A stretch of DNA of 21,963 nt from the IMG/VR virus record IMGVR_UViG_3300031951_011287, positions 1 to 21,963 of that record; one strand, written 5' to 3'. The translations under genes and the position numbers were made by a program. Each line of letters begins with the position of its first letter. Within the stretch, counting starts at the first letter, position 1. The notes under the pieces were generated by a model. The model did no database searches and had not been told where the DNA came from. It worked only from the letters and a program-made list of their open reading frames with translations. Source of the stretch: a virus. Of this stretch, positions 1 to 7,773 are shown piece after piece.

Positions 1-212
1 ATCATAAATGGGTCATCCGAGCAAACTGGCGCAATAACAGTCACGACGATATTGCAATTTATTTCGATGATTATGTTGTGCCTTTGGGGTTATGTCCTGA
101 AAGTGCTTATAAAAATATGATTTCAGATGCTGTTAATAATCTAAATAATAACAACTTTTGGAAAGAGCAATTTGAAATCGATTGTTGGATTCATAGAAAG
201 ATTAATTTATGA
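1..212 (+). CDS. C-terminal end of an unidentified protein (5' end outside window)
   Basis: An open frame runs from base 3 to a TGA at 210-212 and gives about 69 residues, ending with a WIHRKINL tail. The start lies before the window. The fragment is rich in Asn, Asp and aromatic residues, and I do not recognise a family. Its stop overlaps the ATG of the next gene (ATGA at 209-212), which suggests translational coupling and membership of the same operon. Confidence 0.7.
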   Translation, partial: HKWVIRANWRNNSHDDIAIYFDDYVVPLGLCPESAYKNMISDAVNNLNNNNFWKEQFEIDCWIHRKINL

Positions 213-1114
213 ATCGCATACTACAAACCACTGGCAACGGTGAATTCATTGAAACTGAATTTGATATATCGCCGTTGGCATTCGACGAAATTTGTGTACG
301 TTCAGTTATGACTGGCGTATGTCGCAGTGACATAGATATGATGCTAGGCAACTTCGGTCCGTTGCCACTTCATATGCAGGGACACGAAGGGCTAGGACAA
401 GTAATTGGTATAGGAGCAAATGTAAAAGATGTCAAATTCGGAGACTATGTTGCAACACGCGGAGAACCGGCCTACGCCGATGTTTACAACGTCAGGGACA
501 GAGAATATGTTGTTGTTCCCGAGGCTCATCCTAGATATATACTGGAGCCAGTGGCTTGTGGCATTAACATTGTTCATCAACCCTTACGCGAAATTGCTGA
601 ACGAGCAGGCCCAGGACGACGACTACTAATACTTGGCAGTGGCTTTCTTGCTTGGATTGCTTACAATACTATTAAGTTAAATCATTTAGACTTTGAAATC
701 ACAGTGGTAGGCAAATCAAATAAAGAACTGTGGCAGGATACGTTAAGCGATGACTATTCTGGTACATATGATGTTGTTATAGATTTGAGCAGCAGTACAT
801 ATGTGTTTGATTGCCCCATAATAAACAACGAAGCATTGGTAGTATTTGGTTCTCAGAAGCAAGTATCAACTGATTTTGGTACATTGCTTTGGAAAGCTTG
901 TACAATGATGTTTCCCAGTCCAAGAACAAACAAATTCCACGACTGTATGAAACAGGCCGAATATTGGATTACCAGCGGTGATATCAATATTGACAAGTTT
1001 TGGACAAAAGGCTATAATAGAGACACTGAATGGCAACAAGCGTTCAGCGACAGCAACAACCGGCCCGCTGGGTACAGCAGAGGCTACATTTATTGGAAAA
1101 ACAATGGCTCTTAA
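209..1114 (+). CDS. Zinc-type medium-chain dehydrogenase/reductase-like protein
   Basis: This 301-residue protein resembles the alcohol dehydrogenase/sorbitol dehydrogenase (MDR) family, which oxidises or reduces alcohols and sugars with NAD(P). The N-terminal GroES-like domain shows GVCRSD (Cys38), GHE (His59, Glu60) and LEPVACG (Glu113). These are at the positions of the catalytic zinc ligands. The four-Cys structural zinc loop is absent. A Rossmann-like segment follows at about 138-150 (LLILGSGFLAW), with an altered glycine motif. The protein is shorter than typical 340-residue MDR enzymes, and the C-terminal half is weakly conserved. The start overlaps the previous stop by four bases. Neighbouring radical SAM, glycosyltransferase and DegT-like genes suggest a role in making or modifying a sugar or other small molecule, but the substrate is unknown. 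Confidence 0.75.
   Translation: MNRILQTTGNGEFIETEFDISPLAFDEICVRSVMTGVCRSDIDMMLGNFGPLPLHMQGHEGLGQVIGIGANVKDVKFGDYVATRGEPAYADVYNVRDREYVVVPEAHPRYILEPVACGINIVHQPLREIAERAGPGRRLLILGSGFLAWIAYNTIKLNHLDFEITVVGKSNKELWQDTLSDDYSGTYDVVIDLSSSTYVFDCPIINNEALVVFGSQKQVSTDFGTLLWKACTMMFPSPRTNKFHDCMKQAEYWITSGDINIDKFWTKGYNRDTEWQQAFSDSNNRPAGYSRGYIYWKNNGS
990..1018 (+). promoter_or_regulatory. Perfect-consensus sigma70 promoter inside the dehydrogenase gene
   Basis: TTGACA at 990-995 and TATAAT at 1013-1018 are separated by exactly 17 bases. Both hexamers match the bacterial housekeeping consensus without a mismatch. The element lies inside the 3' end of the dehydrogenase gene, about 85 bases before the next start. 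It could drive the gene at 1104 and the radical SAM gene separately. A chance match inside coding sequence is possible but unlikely. Confidence 0.55.
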
Positions 1115-1622
1115 TACAGATGCACGGCAACAAGTAGATTATTTTGTTGGTACAGAAGTAGAAAATACTACTATGAAGGGTGAAAAGACCTTGTTTGTAG
1201 TAGGTATTAAACCCGCAGACGAAATTATCAGACTAGCAGAAGAACACAGTATTCGACACATTTATTTTGGCACTAGCCAAAGCTTTCATCCCGCCAATCC
1301 ATATGATTGGGTATCGTGGGACGAAATGATTAAACCCTTGCTAATTAAAGACTATTTTGTTACACTAGACTTCGACGTACAATATTGTAAAGAAATTCAC
1401 GAAGAATCGTGGTGTGAATACAAAACTTTCATTCCCATGATCAGTGTTAAGATTCCTTACATTAAGTTATATAATTATCATGCCACAGTTAAAATTGATG
1501 ATAACACTTGGGGCGATACTAATACTGGAGTGTGGTGTCACCCACTCAATGAGTTACTAACACGCCAAGTGTATACCGACTGGAAAGACTACGTAGGTGA
1601 TACTCCGGTTTTCGTTAAATGA
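1104..1622 (+). CDS. Conserved phage protein of unknown function
   Basis: The product is 172 residues. I chose ATG 1104 because GGAAAA lies just upstream and the overlap with the dehydrogenase is only 11 bases. An in-frame upstream start at 978 would overlap by 137 bases. The segment VGTEVENTTMKGEKTLFVVGIKP followed by HIYFGTSQSFHP is of a type I recall from T4-like marine phages, without an assigned function. The middle is rich in aromatic residues and has scattered His, Cys and Asp residues, but I see no classical motif. Its stop overlaps the following radical SAM start (ATGA), so the two may work together. Confidence 0.7.
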   Translation: MALNTDARQQVDYFVGTEVENTTMKGEKTLFVVGIKPADEIIRLAEEHSIRHIYFGTSQSFHPANPYDWVSWDEMIKPLLIKDYFVTLDFDVQYCKEIHEESWCEYKTFIPMISVKIPYIKLYNYHATVKIDDNTWGDTNTGVWCHPLNELLTRQVYTDWKDYVGDTPVFVK

Positions 1623-2791
1623 AGTTCGATAAACTCTGTCTTGCACCATGGGCGCATGGACTTGTGCATACTGATACAAAGCTAAGACCTTGTTGTCAGT
1701 ATCCCACATCCAGTAATTACAACTTTACCGAATATAAAGAATGGTGGAATAGCGGTCCGATGGTCGCATTGCGAAATGATTTGTTTAACGGTGTCGAACA
1801 TAAGGGTTGTGCAACTTGTTGGAAAACAGAATCTGTAGGTAAAGAAAGTCTCAGACTGAGTTATAATAAGTTATTTAAAAAAACTATCAATTTAAAAAAA
1901 GTTGTAGAAAGTGAGAATGATAACTTTGTTCTTGATTACCTTCCCGTAACATGGGATCTAAGATTAGGAAATCTTTGTAACTTAAAATGCGTTATGTGTT
2001 CTCCTGTTTTTTCAGATAAGATAGCAGAAGAATATAAACTCAATGAAAATAAAATTCTTAAATTAAATTTAAAAAATTTTAATAATTCTGAAGACAAAGA
2101 TATTGTACATAATTGGACTGAAATTGAATCTGGTAAAGATTTTTTAAAAGAAATTCAAGCTGACGTCAAGTGGATTAAGTTTCAAGGTGGAGAGCCATTA
2201 AGTATTAAATCTATTAGAGAGTTTTTAGAAAATTTAAATAAAGATTGCGTTGTTGATGTTTGCACTAATGGTACTATAGCCGATGATAATTTTTTAAATA
2301 CTCTTAAAAAGTTTAAAAAAGTTACTGCTAGTATCAGTTTAGAATCAGTGTCCGCGGAAAATAATATCATAAGGTATGGATCCGACATTGAAAAAATTTT
2401 AAACAACATCGAAAAGTTTAAATTATTGCCCAACCTTGAAATACAACTTAATCATGTCATGCAGATTACCAGTATTTCTAATCTAGTAGATATTATTAAG
2501 TATGCTGAACAGAATAAGTTTCATTTATCACTAATTCCATTGGAGCACCCATCTTTTTTATCACTTAACAGTTGTTCAAAAAAATTCGTAGACAAGTTAA
2601 TAGACGATGTTAACCAATTGGTTATCAGTCATCCAAAAAATCAGTATATTAAATCGTTTTTAATAAAACTTGCAGAACGACACCAATTTAGTTTACAACA
2701 AAATAAAAGTCTGTTAGAATATGCAGAATACTTAGATTCTATCAGACCGTTAAAGTTTAAACCACTAATTATATCATTTATTGAGGAATAA
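1619..2791 (+). CDS. Twitch-domain radical SAM protein
   Basis: This 390-residue protein is a radical SAM enzyme. Such enzymes use a 4Fe-4S cluster to cleave S-adenosylmethionine and start radical chemistry. The cluster motif CNLKCVMC (Cys120, Cys124, Cys127) is followed by FQGGEPL near residue 190, the SAM-contacting motif. An N-terminal part with Cys7, PCC (Cys25-26) and GCATCW (Cys64, Cys67) looks like a twitch/SPASM-type auxiliary cluster domain placed before the barrel. That order matches the phage-associated 'twitch domain-containing radical SAM' group. The gene is markedly AT-rich in its middle part (about 1870-2760). It is coupled to the upstream unknown gene by an ATGA overlap. The substrate is unknown. 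Confidence 0.88.
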   Translation: MKFDKLCLAPWAHGLVHTDTKLRPCCQYPTSSNYNFTEYKEWWNSGPMVALRNDLFNGVEHKGCATCWKTESVGKESLRLSYNKLFKKTINLKKVVESENDNFVLDYLPVTWDLRLGNLCNLKCVMCSPVFSDKIAEEYKLNENKILKLNLKNFNNSEDKDIVHNWTEIESGKDFLKEIQADVKWIKFQGGEPLSIKSIREFLENLNKDCVVDVCTNGTIADDNFLNTLKKFKKVTASISLESVSAENNIIRYGSDIEKILNNIEKFKLLPNLEIQLNHVMQITSISNLVDIIKYAEQNKFHLSLIPLEHPSFLSLNSCSKKFVDKLIDDVNQLVISHPKNQYIKSFLIKLAERHQFSLQQNKSLLEYAEYLDSIRPLKFKPLIISFIEE

Positions 2792-2792
2792 T

Positions 2793-3236
2793 ATGAATCA
2801 AGAAAATCGTGAACAAGCAAATTCTGTTATGAGTCATGCAGAAAGAAAGATTTGGGTAACTTTTCGCAAAGAAGGAATTCATTGTTATCCAGCGGCAGCA
2901 ACTGATCCCATGCTAGCAACCGGAGACGAATATGATGTAAGTTTTCTGGGCTCTCCCCATCGACATATATTTCATTTCAAAGTTTGGATTGATGTGCTAC
3001 ATAATGATCGGGACATAGAATTCATTCAATTTAAACGATGGTTAGAAAATCTTTACAAAGACGGAACTCTTAAACTTGATTACAAGTCCTGTGAAATGAT
3101 GTCCGATGATCTTTATATTCAAATTACTGCAAAGCATCCAGGGAGAGCAGTCTGGATTGAAGTCTCCGAAGACGGTGAAAACGGAGCCCTCATCAAATAC
3201 GAAACTCACCAACCCATTCAACGTATTAAAATTTAA
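2793..3236 (+). CDS. Conserved phage protein of unknown function
   Basis: The 147-residue product starts at ATG 2793 behind a GAGG ribosome site. An in-frame TTG at 2781 would overlap the previous gene and is less likely. The part beginning with HAERKIWVTFRKEGIHCYP and containing RHIFHFKVWIDV is of a type I remember from T4-like phages with no known function. It is rich in His and Trp and has no signal peptide or membrane segment. It follows the radical SAM gene by one base and probably shares its transcript. Confidence 0.75.
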   Translation: MNQENREQANSVMSHAERKIWVTFRKEGIHCYPAAATDPMLATGDEYDVSFLGSPHRHIFHFKVWIDVLHNDRDIEFIQFKRWLENLYKDGTLKLDYKSCEMMSDDLYIQITAKHPGRAVWIEVSEDGENGALIKYETHQPIQRIKI

Positions 3237-3247
3237 GGAAAGTTATA

Positions 3248-3457
3248 ATGGCGCAGCCTAAATACATCGAAAAATATCTTCGCATGAAACCAGAAGTTGA
3301 TAGAATTTTTGCCGATCTCGATGGTTATCGAGATTATTGCAGGTTTAATATGTTAAAATTTGACGAGAAGGATTTGTATAAATCTGAACAATATCGCAAA
3401 TTTGAAAAACATCGTAACTGGCAAAATAGACAGCTCGACAGACAACTTGATGCTTAA
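3248..3457 (+). CDS. Small charged conserved phage protein
   Basis: This 69-residue protein is basic and highly charged, with many Tyr, Arg, Lys and Asp residues and a C-terminal Gln/Arg/Asp stretch (RQLDRQLDA) that should be helical. AAGGAAAG precedes the ATG at good spacing. It resembles small proteins of T4-like phages of unknown role. Nothing in the sequence suggests an enzyme. Confidence 0.65.
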   Translation: MAQPKYIEKYLRMKPEVDRIFADLDGYRDYCRFNMLKFDEKDLYKSEQYRKFEKHRNWQNRQLDRQLDA

Positions 3458-3459
3458 CG

Positions 3460-4554
3460 ATGTCAAACGTATTTCTAATAGACTTAGAATCTGTTGAAAC
3501 TAGGTACACTGCTCAATGGAAAAAGCATGTACCTTCTCTTTTACGAAAGGCAGGACACAATGTTCAAGTTATTTCTGGCCCTACGGATATCCCTAGTGCA
3601 ACCACTCCTGGTGCTTTTCTTAACTTTGGTGGGACTAATATCTATAAGTCTAGTCAAGTTGAACAAATTGGTCGACTATTTTGTGCTGGACGCATTCAAG
3701 CTGGCGACCATTTTCTTTTTACTGATGCTTGGCATCCGGGCATTATAAATCTAAAGTACATGAGTGAGCTGTTGAACATTCCAGTAGTTACACACGGACT
3801 ATGGCATGCTGGATCGTATGATCCTCAAGACTTCCTCGGACGTCTTGTTGGTGCTAAAAGATGGGTCAGACATGCTGAGAAGAGTTTCTTCTACGCATTC
3901 GATCACAACTACTTTGCCACAGACTTTCATGTAAAATTATTCTTTGACGAATTACTAGAAGATGGCTGGCCTACAGAAAATCCATGGTATGAAGAAGACT
4001 TTGCTGAACGCTACGACAGTGGAAAGATTGTACGCTCAGGCTGGCCCATGGAATATATGGTTGATGTTCTGGAAAACTATAATACTAATCCCAAGCGTGA
4101 TCTTATTGTGTTCCCGCATCGCATTGCACCTGAGAAACAAGTCGAGATCTTTCGTGACTTGGCTAAACAATTACCCCAGTATGAGTTTGTTGTCTGCCAG
4201 GATCAGCAATTAAGCAAACATGAATATCACAAGTTGTTAGGCCGTGCTAAGATTGTGTTTAGTTGCAGTCTTCAGGAAACTTTAGGTATAGGTTGTTACG
4301 AAGGTGCGCTAGTGGATGCCATTCCAATGGTGCCCGACAGGTTAAGCTATAAAGAAATGTATCCCGATATTTTTAAATATCCGTCGCACTGGACTGAAAG
4401 TTGGGATCAATATATCACTAATCGGTCTAATCTGTGTTTTGCTATTATGCAACATATGGATCATTATGAAAATCGATTGCCACAATTAAAAGTCTTGTCA
4501 AAGCATCTAACTGATAATTTTTTTAGTGCAAATGAACTCCTTAAACGCATTTGA
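3460..4554 (+). CDS. GT-B type glycosyltransferase-like protein
   Basis: This 364-residue protein has the shape of a group 1 (GT4-like) glycosyltransferase, which transfers a sugar from a nucleotide-sugar to an acceptor. The N-terminal half has a MSNVFLIDLES strand. The C-terminal half carries IVFPHRIAPEKQVEIFRDL (about 216-233), typical of the start of the donor-binding domain. FSCSLQETLGIGCYEGALVD (about 267-286) is at the place of the E-x7-E nucleotide-sugar motif. The gene starts two bases after the previous stop. Its end overlaps the DegT-like gene by 23 bases. Donor and acceptor are unknown; phage DNA, virion protein or host glycan are all possible. Confidence 0.78.
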   Translation: MSNVFLIDLESVETRYTAQWKKHVPSLLRKAGHNVQVISGPTDIPSATTPGAFLNFGGTNIYKSSQVEQIGRLFCAGRIQAGDHFLFTDAWHPGIINLKYMSELLNIPVVTHGLWHAGSYDPQDFLGRLVGAKRWVRHAEKSFFYAFDHNYFATDFHVKLFFDELLEDGWPTENPWYEEDFAERYDSGKIVRSGWPMEYMVDVLENYNTNPKRDLIVFPHRIAPEKQVEIFRDLAKQLPQYEFVVCQDQQLSKHEYHKLLGRAKIVFSCSLQETLGIGCYEGALVDAIPMVPDRLSYKEMYPDIFKYPSHWTESWDQYITNRSNLCFAIMQHMDHYENRLPQLKVLSKHLTDNFFSANELLKRI

Positions 4555-5143
4555 TAGAATTTATCAATTTGAACAAGAATTAGCTGAGTTCACTGGAGCT
4601 CCGTACGCAATCATGACTGATTGCTGCACCCACGCCATTGAGTTATGTTTACGGTATGACAAAGTAAAGACAGTTAGTTTTACGCCTTATACCTACATTA
4701 GTATACCCATGCTGATGCATAAACTTGGCATTAATTACACATACTTAAATCACGAATGGCAGCAGTGGGTCGGGGAATATCCTTTCATTAATACTAGAGT
4801 TTGGGATAGTGCCAGACGTCTCGAGGAAGGAATGTATCGTCCCGGAATGATGCAGTGTTTAAGCTTTGGTCATGACAAACCATTGCATATTGGCCGCGGC
4901 GGAGCTATTCTGTTAGATGACAAAGCTGCATATGATTCTATTATTTTAATGCGCTATGACGGCAGGGACCTAAATAATAGACCATGGACTACTCAAAAAG
5001 AGTTCAAGGTCGGCTATCACTACAAGCCAACTCCCGAAGAAGCAGAATGGGGGTTGGCATTAATGAAGGGAATAAGAGTTGACAAACCTGTCCCTAAACA
5101 TGTAGAATATGCTGATCTAAGGCAATTTACTATTACGGATTAA
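4532..5143 (+). CDS. Minimal DegT/DnrJ/EryC1-like PLP enzyme
   Basis: This 203-residue protein resembles the large domain of DegT/DnrJ/EryC1/StrS sugar aminotransferases, which are normally about 370-400 residues. The N-terminal ELAEFTGAPYAIMTDCCTHAIEL matches the substrate/cofactor pocket region. VWDSARRL (Asp92) is in the place of the PLP-ring aspartate motif. SFGHDKPLHIGRGG (Lys116) matches the PLP-lysine segment. VGYHYKPTPEEAEWGLALM matches the segment after it. The C-terminal small domain is missing, so it may be a compact enzyme or a non-catalytic partner. ATG 4532 is preferred over a GTG six bases earlier. It is next to the glycosyltransferase, which supports aminosugar work. Confidence 0.75.
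   Translation: MNSLNAFDRIYQFEQELAEFTGAPYAIMTDCCTHAIELCLRYDKVKTVSFTPYTYISIPMLMHKLGINYTYLNHEWQQWVGEYPFINTRVWDSARRLEEGMYRPGMMQCLSFGHDKPLHIGRGGAILLDDKAAYDSIILMRYDGRDLNNRPWTTQKEFKVGYHYKPTPEEAEWGLALMKGIRVDKPVPKHVEYADLRQFTITD
5079..5108 (+). promoter_or_regulatory. Possible sigma70 promoter for folE
   Basis: TTGACA at 5079-5084 and TAGAAT at 5103-5108 are 18 bases apart and end 36 bases before the folE ATG. It lies inside the end of the DegT-like gene. Spacing and the -35 box are good, and the -10 box has one mismatch. Confidence 0.4.
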
Positions 5144-5144
5144 T

Positions 5145-5891
5145 ATGACACAAAAAGAAACAGGTTTAGATGCTATGGCAGGTGATGGCGGTTATCGAGA
5201 AGAAAAATATCTAGGTAACTATCTTCGAGCTAAAATGAAGCGAGACGGAAAACGATTCTGGGCCGGTGATAACATTAGTGACTATCTGCACGACAGCGAC
5301 AAAGAGCACTTAATTAACGAAGCAACAGAAGCTTTTGAACTAGTATTGGATCGGTTACTTATCGACCGTGAAACTGATCCTAATAGCAAAGGCACAGCAA
5401 GGCGACTTGCAAAAATGTATTTTAATGAAATAATGGCAGGCCGATATGATTCGCCTCCAGATTGTACAGCATTTCCAAATGACAGTGAGGATAGATATGA
5501 AGGCATGTTGGTTGTTCGTAGTGAGTTGCGTAGTATGTGTAGTCATCATCACCAACCCGTTGCTGGCGTTGCTTATATTGGCATTATTGCCGCTGAGAAA
5601 CTTATTGGCTTATCGAAGTACACACGTATCGCGCAGTGGTGTGCAAGACGAGGTACTCTCCAGGAGGAACTTTGTAATGATATTGCTAGGGAAATTCAAA
5701 AGGCCACGGGTGCAAAAGATGTAGGTGTTTACATACAAGCAACTCATGGTTGTTGCGAAAATCGTGGCATCATGGCACATAGCTCGCTGACTCAGACTAC
5801 TGTGCTCAAAGGTGCTTTTAAGGACGATCCTGGCACTAAGAAAGAGTTTTTCGACAATATTAAACTACAACAGGACTTTGCACCCCGATAA
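5145..5891 (+). CDS. folE: GTP cyclohydrolase I (FolE type)
   Basis: The 248-residue product converts GTP to dihydroneopterin triphosphate, the shared first step of folate and 7-deazaguanine synthesis. MCSHHH (Cys132, His135) and THGCCENRG (Cys203) give the zinc ligands equivalent to Cys110, His113 and Cys181 of the E. coli enzyme. LIGLSKYTRIAQWCARRGTL is the classic active-site core, and QEELCNDIA follows as usual. The first 50 residues before the helical N-domain are longer than in many bacterial enzymes. queD and queE, the next steps of the deazaguanine route, lie 3-5 kb downstream, so this copy most likely feeds that route rather than folate. It begins one base after the DegT-like stop. 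Confidence 0.95.
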   Translation: MTQKETGLDAMAGDGGYREEKYLGNYLRAKMKRDGKRFWAGDNISDYLHDSDKEHLINEATEAFELVLDRLLIDRETDPNSKGTARRLAKMYFNEIMAGRYDSPPDCTAFPNDSEDRYEGMLVVRSELRSMCSHHHQPVAGVAYIGIIAAEKLIGLSKYTRIAQWCARRGTLQEELCNDIAREIQKATGAKDVGVYIQATHGCCENRGIMAHSSLTQTTVLKGAFKDDPGTKKEFFDNIKLQQDFAPR

Positions 5892-5908
5892 TTTTTAATA
5901 GTAAACAA

Positions 5909-5916
5909 GATAAATA
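5909..5916 (+). promoter_or_regulatory. T4-type late promoter box (GATAAATA)
   Basis: GATAAATA lies in the 46-base gap after folE, 21 bases before the next ATG. T4 late promoters are a single TATAAATA box read by polymerase with the phage sigma factor gp55. One mismatch at the first position also occurs in the two other copies in this window (8612 and 16114), each also preceded by A. Confidence 0.5.
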
Positions 5917-5937
5917 TCAGATATAAAGGTGATTGAT

Positions 5938-6279
5938 ATGCAATTTGAATGGAAAGTATTAACTGATGTTAGGGCAGAAAATGGTATTGTGCAGTCTGCG
6001 TTGTATGGCTGTTTTTGCAGGGACGGACAGTTTATGAAAGAGTCACTGAACACCATGACTTTTACACACGATCCAGCTAATTCAGTGCCCTACGATCAAG
6101 TAACTAGAGAACTAATTCTGGAATGGATCTTGGCTAACTTAGGCTCTGCAGAAGTAACTCGTGTGCAAAATTATGTGTCAGATCTAATTACTGCCGAACA
6201 AACTTTACATGCAGAACAATTGGCAGCTCGACAAGCAGCAGAGTCAGTGCCCGCTGAAGATCAAACTACCCAAGAATAA
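5938..6279 (+). CDS. Conserved phage protein of unknown function
   Basis: The 113-residue product begins MQFEWKVLTDVRAENGIV, a start I associate with a widespread small phage protein family of unknown role. A GTG at 5929 is in frame, but ATG 5938 has AAGGTG eight bases upstream and is preferred. A predicted helix rich in Ala, Glu and Gln fills residues 75-113. The gene is the first after a late-type promoter box, which would fit a virion or assembly protein; that is inference only. Confidence 0.7.
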   Translation: MQFEWKVLTDVRAENGIVQSALYGCFCRDGQFMKESLNTMTFTHDPANSVPYDQVTRELILEWILANLGSAEVTRVQNYVSDLITAEQTLHAEQLAARQAAESVPAEDQTTQE

Positions 6280-6334
6280 AGTTATTTCAACTTTAACATC
6301 TGTCTTATCAAAATTTGAGGATATCTAGCCTCAA
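6277..6334 (+). terminator. Two hairpins, weak terminator region
   Basis: A 7-base stem (TAAAGTT with AACTTTA, 6277-6295) starts in the stop codon. A 6-base stem TTGAGG/CCTCAA (6315-6334) with an 8-base loop follows, then a T-rich stretch TTGAATTTT. The stems are AT-rich and the T-tract is interrupted, so termination would be partial at best. No clear promoter is visible in the 82-base gap. Confidence 0.35.
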
Positions 6335-6361
6335 TTGAATTTTAATCAAAGGAACCTAATC

Positions 6362-6571
6362 ATGGCAACAAAAACAGTGAGCAAACTCGGCGATAAATTA
6401 ACAAAAGTAAATGAATCATTTACAATTAATATGTATGACAATGGATTCATGGTAGAAGTTGGTGGACGCAATAAAAAAGGCGACTATGTCAATGCTAAAA
6501 TTTTATGTAACACATTAGATGAAATGCTGGCATTGGTCAAAGAAGCTGGTGAAATGGACAGGGATAGTTAA
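6362..6571 (+). CDS. Small conserved phage protein
   Basis: The 69-residue protein starts at ATG 6362 behind AAAGGA. It contains SKLGDKLTKVNESFTINMYDNGFMVEVGG, then a strand and an acidic helix. I recall close look-alikes in T4-like phages without a function. It probably folds as a small beta-sheet with one helix. The next gene starts two bases after its stop. Confidence 0.7.
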   Translation: MATKTVSKLGDKLTKVNESFTINMYDNGFMVEVGGRNKKGDYVNAKILCNTLDEMLALVKEAGEMDRDS

Positions 6572-6573
6572 TC

Positions 6574-6993
6574 ATGGCTGTTTGGAAAATCACTAACTTA
6601 CATAAAAAGAATGCCGTCGAGCGTCAATTCTGGACTAAGGATGGTATCACTGTAACCAAAGACGAAGGGTTTCGATGGGGAACTTGGACCTGCGACAGCG
6701 ACGAGCGTCCTGACATTGACTTAACTAATCCAGAAGGGTACGATGTACTTTGTACAGATTACGATTGGGAAATGGAAGACATGAATGATGGTTGTTGGGT
6801 AGAATGGACATTTCCCGATGACATGGATGAAGAAGAACAAGAACGTATTCAGGCTCTATGGGACGAAGATTGGTACGAAGGCATGGAAAGCGATGGGTGG
6901 ACTAACGATGACTCTGAACACTGGATTTATGGTCCTATCCAATTAACAAATGTAGACACAGGCGAAGAATTTTCCGGAGAAAAAGATGACTAA
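6574..6993 (+). CDS. Very acidic conserved phage protein
   Basis: The 139-residue protein is strongly acidic, with runs such as DDMDEEEQE, DEDW and NDDSEHW, and is rich in Trp. The N-terminal part (MAVWKITNLHKKNAVERQFW) is the only basic part. Similar proteins occur in T4-like phages without a known role. The charge would suit a DNA mimic or a partner of a basic protein, but no specific anti-restriction family is recognised. It overlaps the next gene by eight bases. Confidence 0.7.
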   Translation: MAVWKITNLHKKNAVERQFWTKDGITVTKDEGFRWGTWTCDSDERPDIDLTNPEGYDVLCTDYDWEMEDMNDGCWVEWTFPDDMDEEEQERIQALWDEDWYEGMESDGWTNDDSEHWIYGPIQLTNVDTGEEFSGEKDD

Positions 6994-7267
6994 CTGGTTA
7001 AGAAAAAAACTTAAAAACTTTTTATATCCCGATAATGAAGCAGAATTAGTTCCTTCTAGACTGTCAGTAACCAGTGGCGATGACATTCAGGAAGATAACA
7101 CTCTAAGATTCACTGTAACTCCTGCCAGAGGAGGAATCATTGTATCTGTTCGAAATTATAATAGAAAAAGAGACACTTCGGAAAATACTGTTCACGTTAT
7201 TCACGACGATGAAGATGTTGCAAAGCATGTGTCCGAAATTGTCAGTCTGAGTCTGTTACGTAATTGA
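6986..7267 (+). CDS. Hypothetical protein
   Basis: The 93-residue product begins with a basic stretch (TNWLRKKLKNFLYP), then has beta-rich sequence (LRFTVTPARGGIIVSVRNYNRK) and ends HVSEIVSLSLLRN. I do not recognise the family. It may be membrane- or nucleic-acid-associated through its basic N-terminus. The start overlaps the acidic gene upstream by eight bases, and that opposite charge makes a direct partnership thinkable. Confidence 0.6.
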   Translation: MTNWLRKKLKNFLYPDNEAELVPSRLSVTSGDDIQEDNTLRFTVTPARGGIIVSVRNYNRKRDTSENTVHVIHDDEDVAKHVSEIVSLSLLRN

Positions 7268-7292
7268 CAATAATTAAAATATTCAGTAAAAT
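7264..7292 (+). promoter_or_regulatory. Sigma70 promoter before the cupin gene
   Basis: TTGACA (7264-7269) overlaps the previous stop codon. It is followed after exactly 17 bases by TAAAAT (7287-7292), one mismatch from consensus. The ATG is 31 bases further, with AAGGATG before it. The GACAATAA start and the ATAT(C) end resemble the promoters at 17677 and 19202. Confidence 0.65.
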
Positions 7293-7323
7293 ATCACAGT
7301 AATGTTTTATTGAAGGATGCATC

Positions 7324-7773
7324 ATGCTACTTAAATTACTTGAACGTTTTGACCGAAAACGTATTGTAATGGATCGTGTTAACGACGAACCATATCTAGA
7401 ACGATACTATTTGTTTCTTAAAGACCGAAAGCGTTTTCCTTTCAATGTATTTTTGCATAAATTTCTAAAGTCAGACCCTGATGATGTTCATGATCACCCT
7501 TGGCCTTACTTCACTTTGATTCTTCGCGGTGGATATTGGGAATGGATTCCTCAGTTTAATTCAAAAGGCGAAAAAGTTGGAGAGCTGTCTGTATGGCGAG
7601 GACCAGGTCATTTCAGAATTTGTAAAGCAACTAGTTATCACAGAATCGAACTTGACCCAACTGTAACTTGCTGGACTTTATTTTGCCCGGGCCCACAACA
7701 AAAAGACTGGGGCTTTCTGAGCAAAGGTCAATGGGTGCAGTGGGAACAATACTTAGCCAGTAGAGCAAAATGA
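7324..7773 (+). CDS. Cupin-fold phage protein
   Basis: The 149-residue product looks like a single-domain cupin, a small beta-barrel that often binds a metal ion. VHDHPWPYFTLILRGGYWEW (His56, His58, Glu73) is the first cupin motif. ICKATSYHRIEL (His106) is the second, so all four usual metal ligands are present. The remaining sequence is basic and aromatic. Cupins of this kind occur in T4-like phages without known substrates. It has its own sigma70 promoter and is coupled to the next gene by ATGA. Confidence 0.75.
   Translation: MLLKLLERFDRKRIVMDRVNDEPYLERYYLFLKDRKRFPFNVFLHKFLKSDPDDVHDHPWPYFTLILRGGYWEWIPQFNSKGEKVGELSVWRGPGHFRICKATSYHRIELDPTVTCWTLFCPGPQQKDWGFLSKGQWVQWEQYLASRAK

Noticed and set aside
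978-1103. Longer N-terminus for the unknown protein ending at 1622
   Set aside because: The extra 42 codons lie over the dehydrogenase gene in another frame and read as low-quality sequence; ATG 1104 has a ribosome site.
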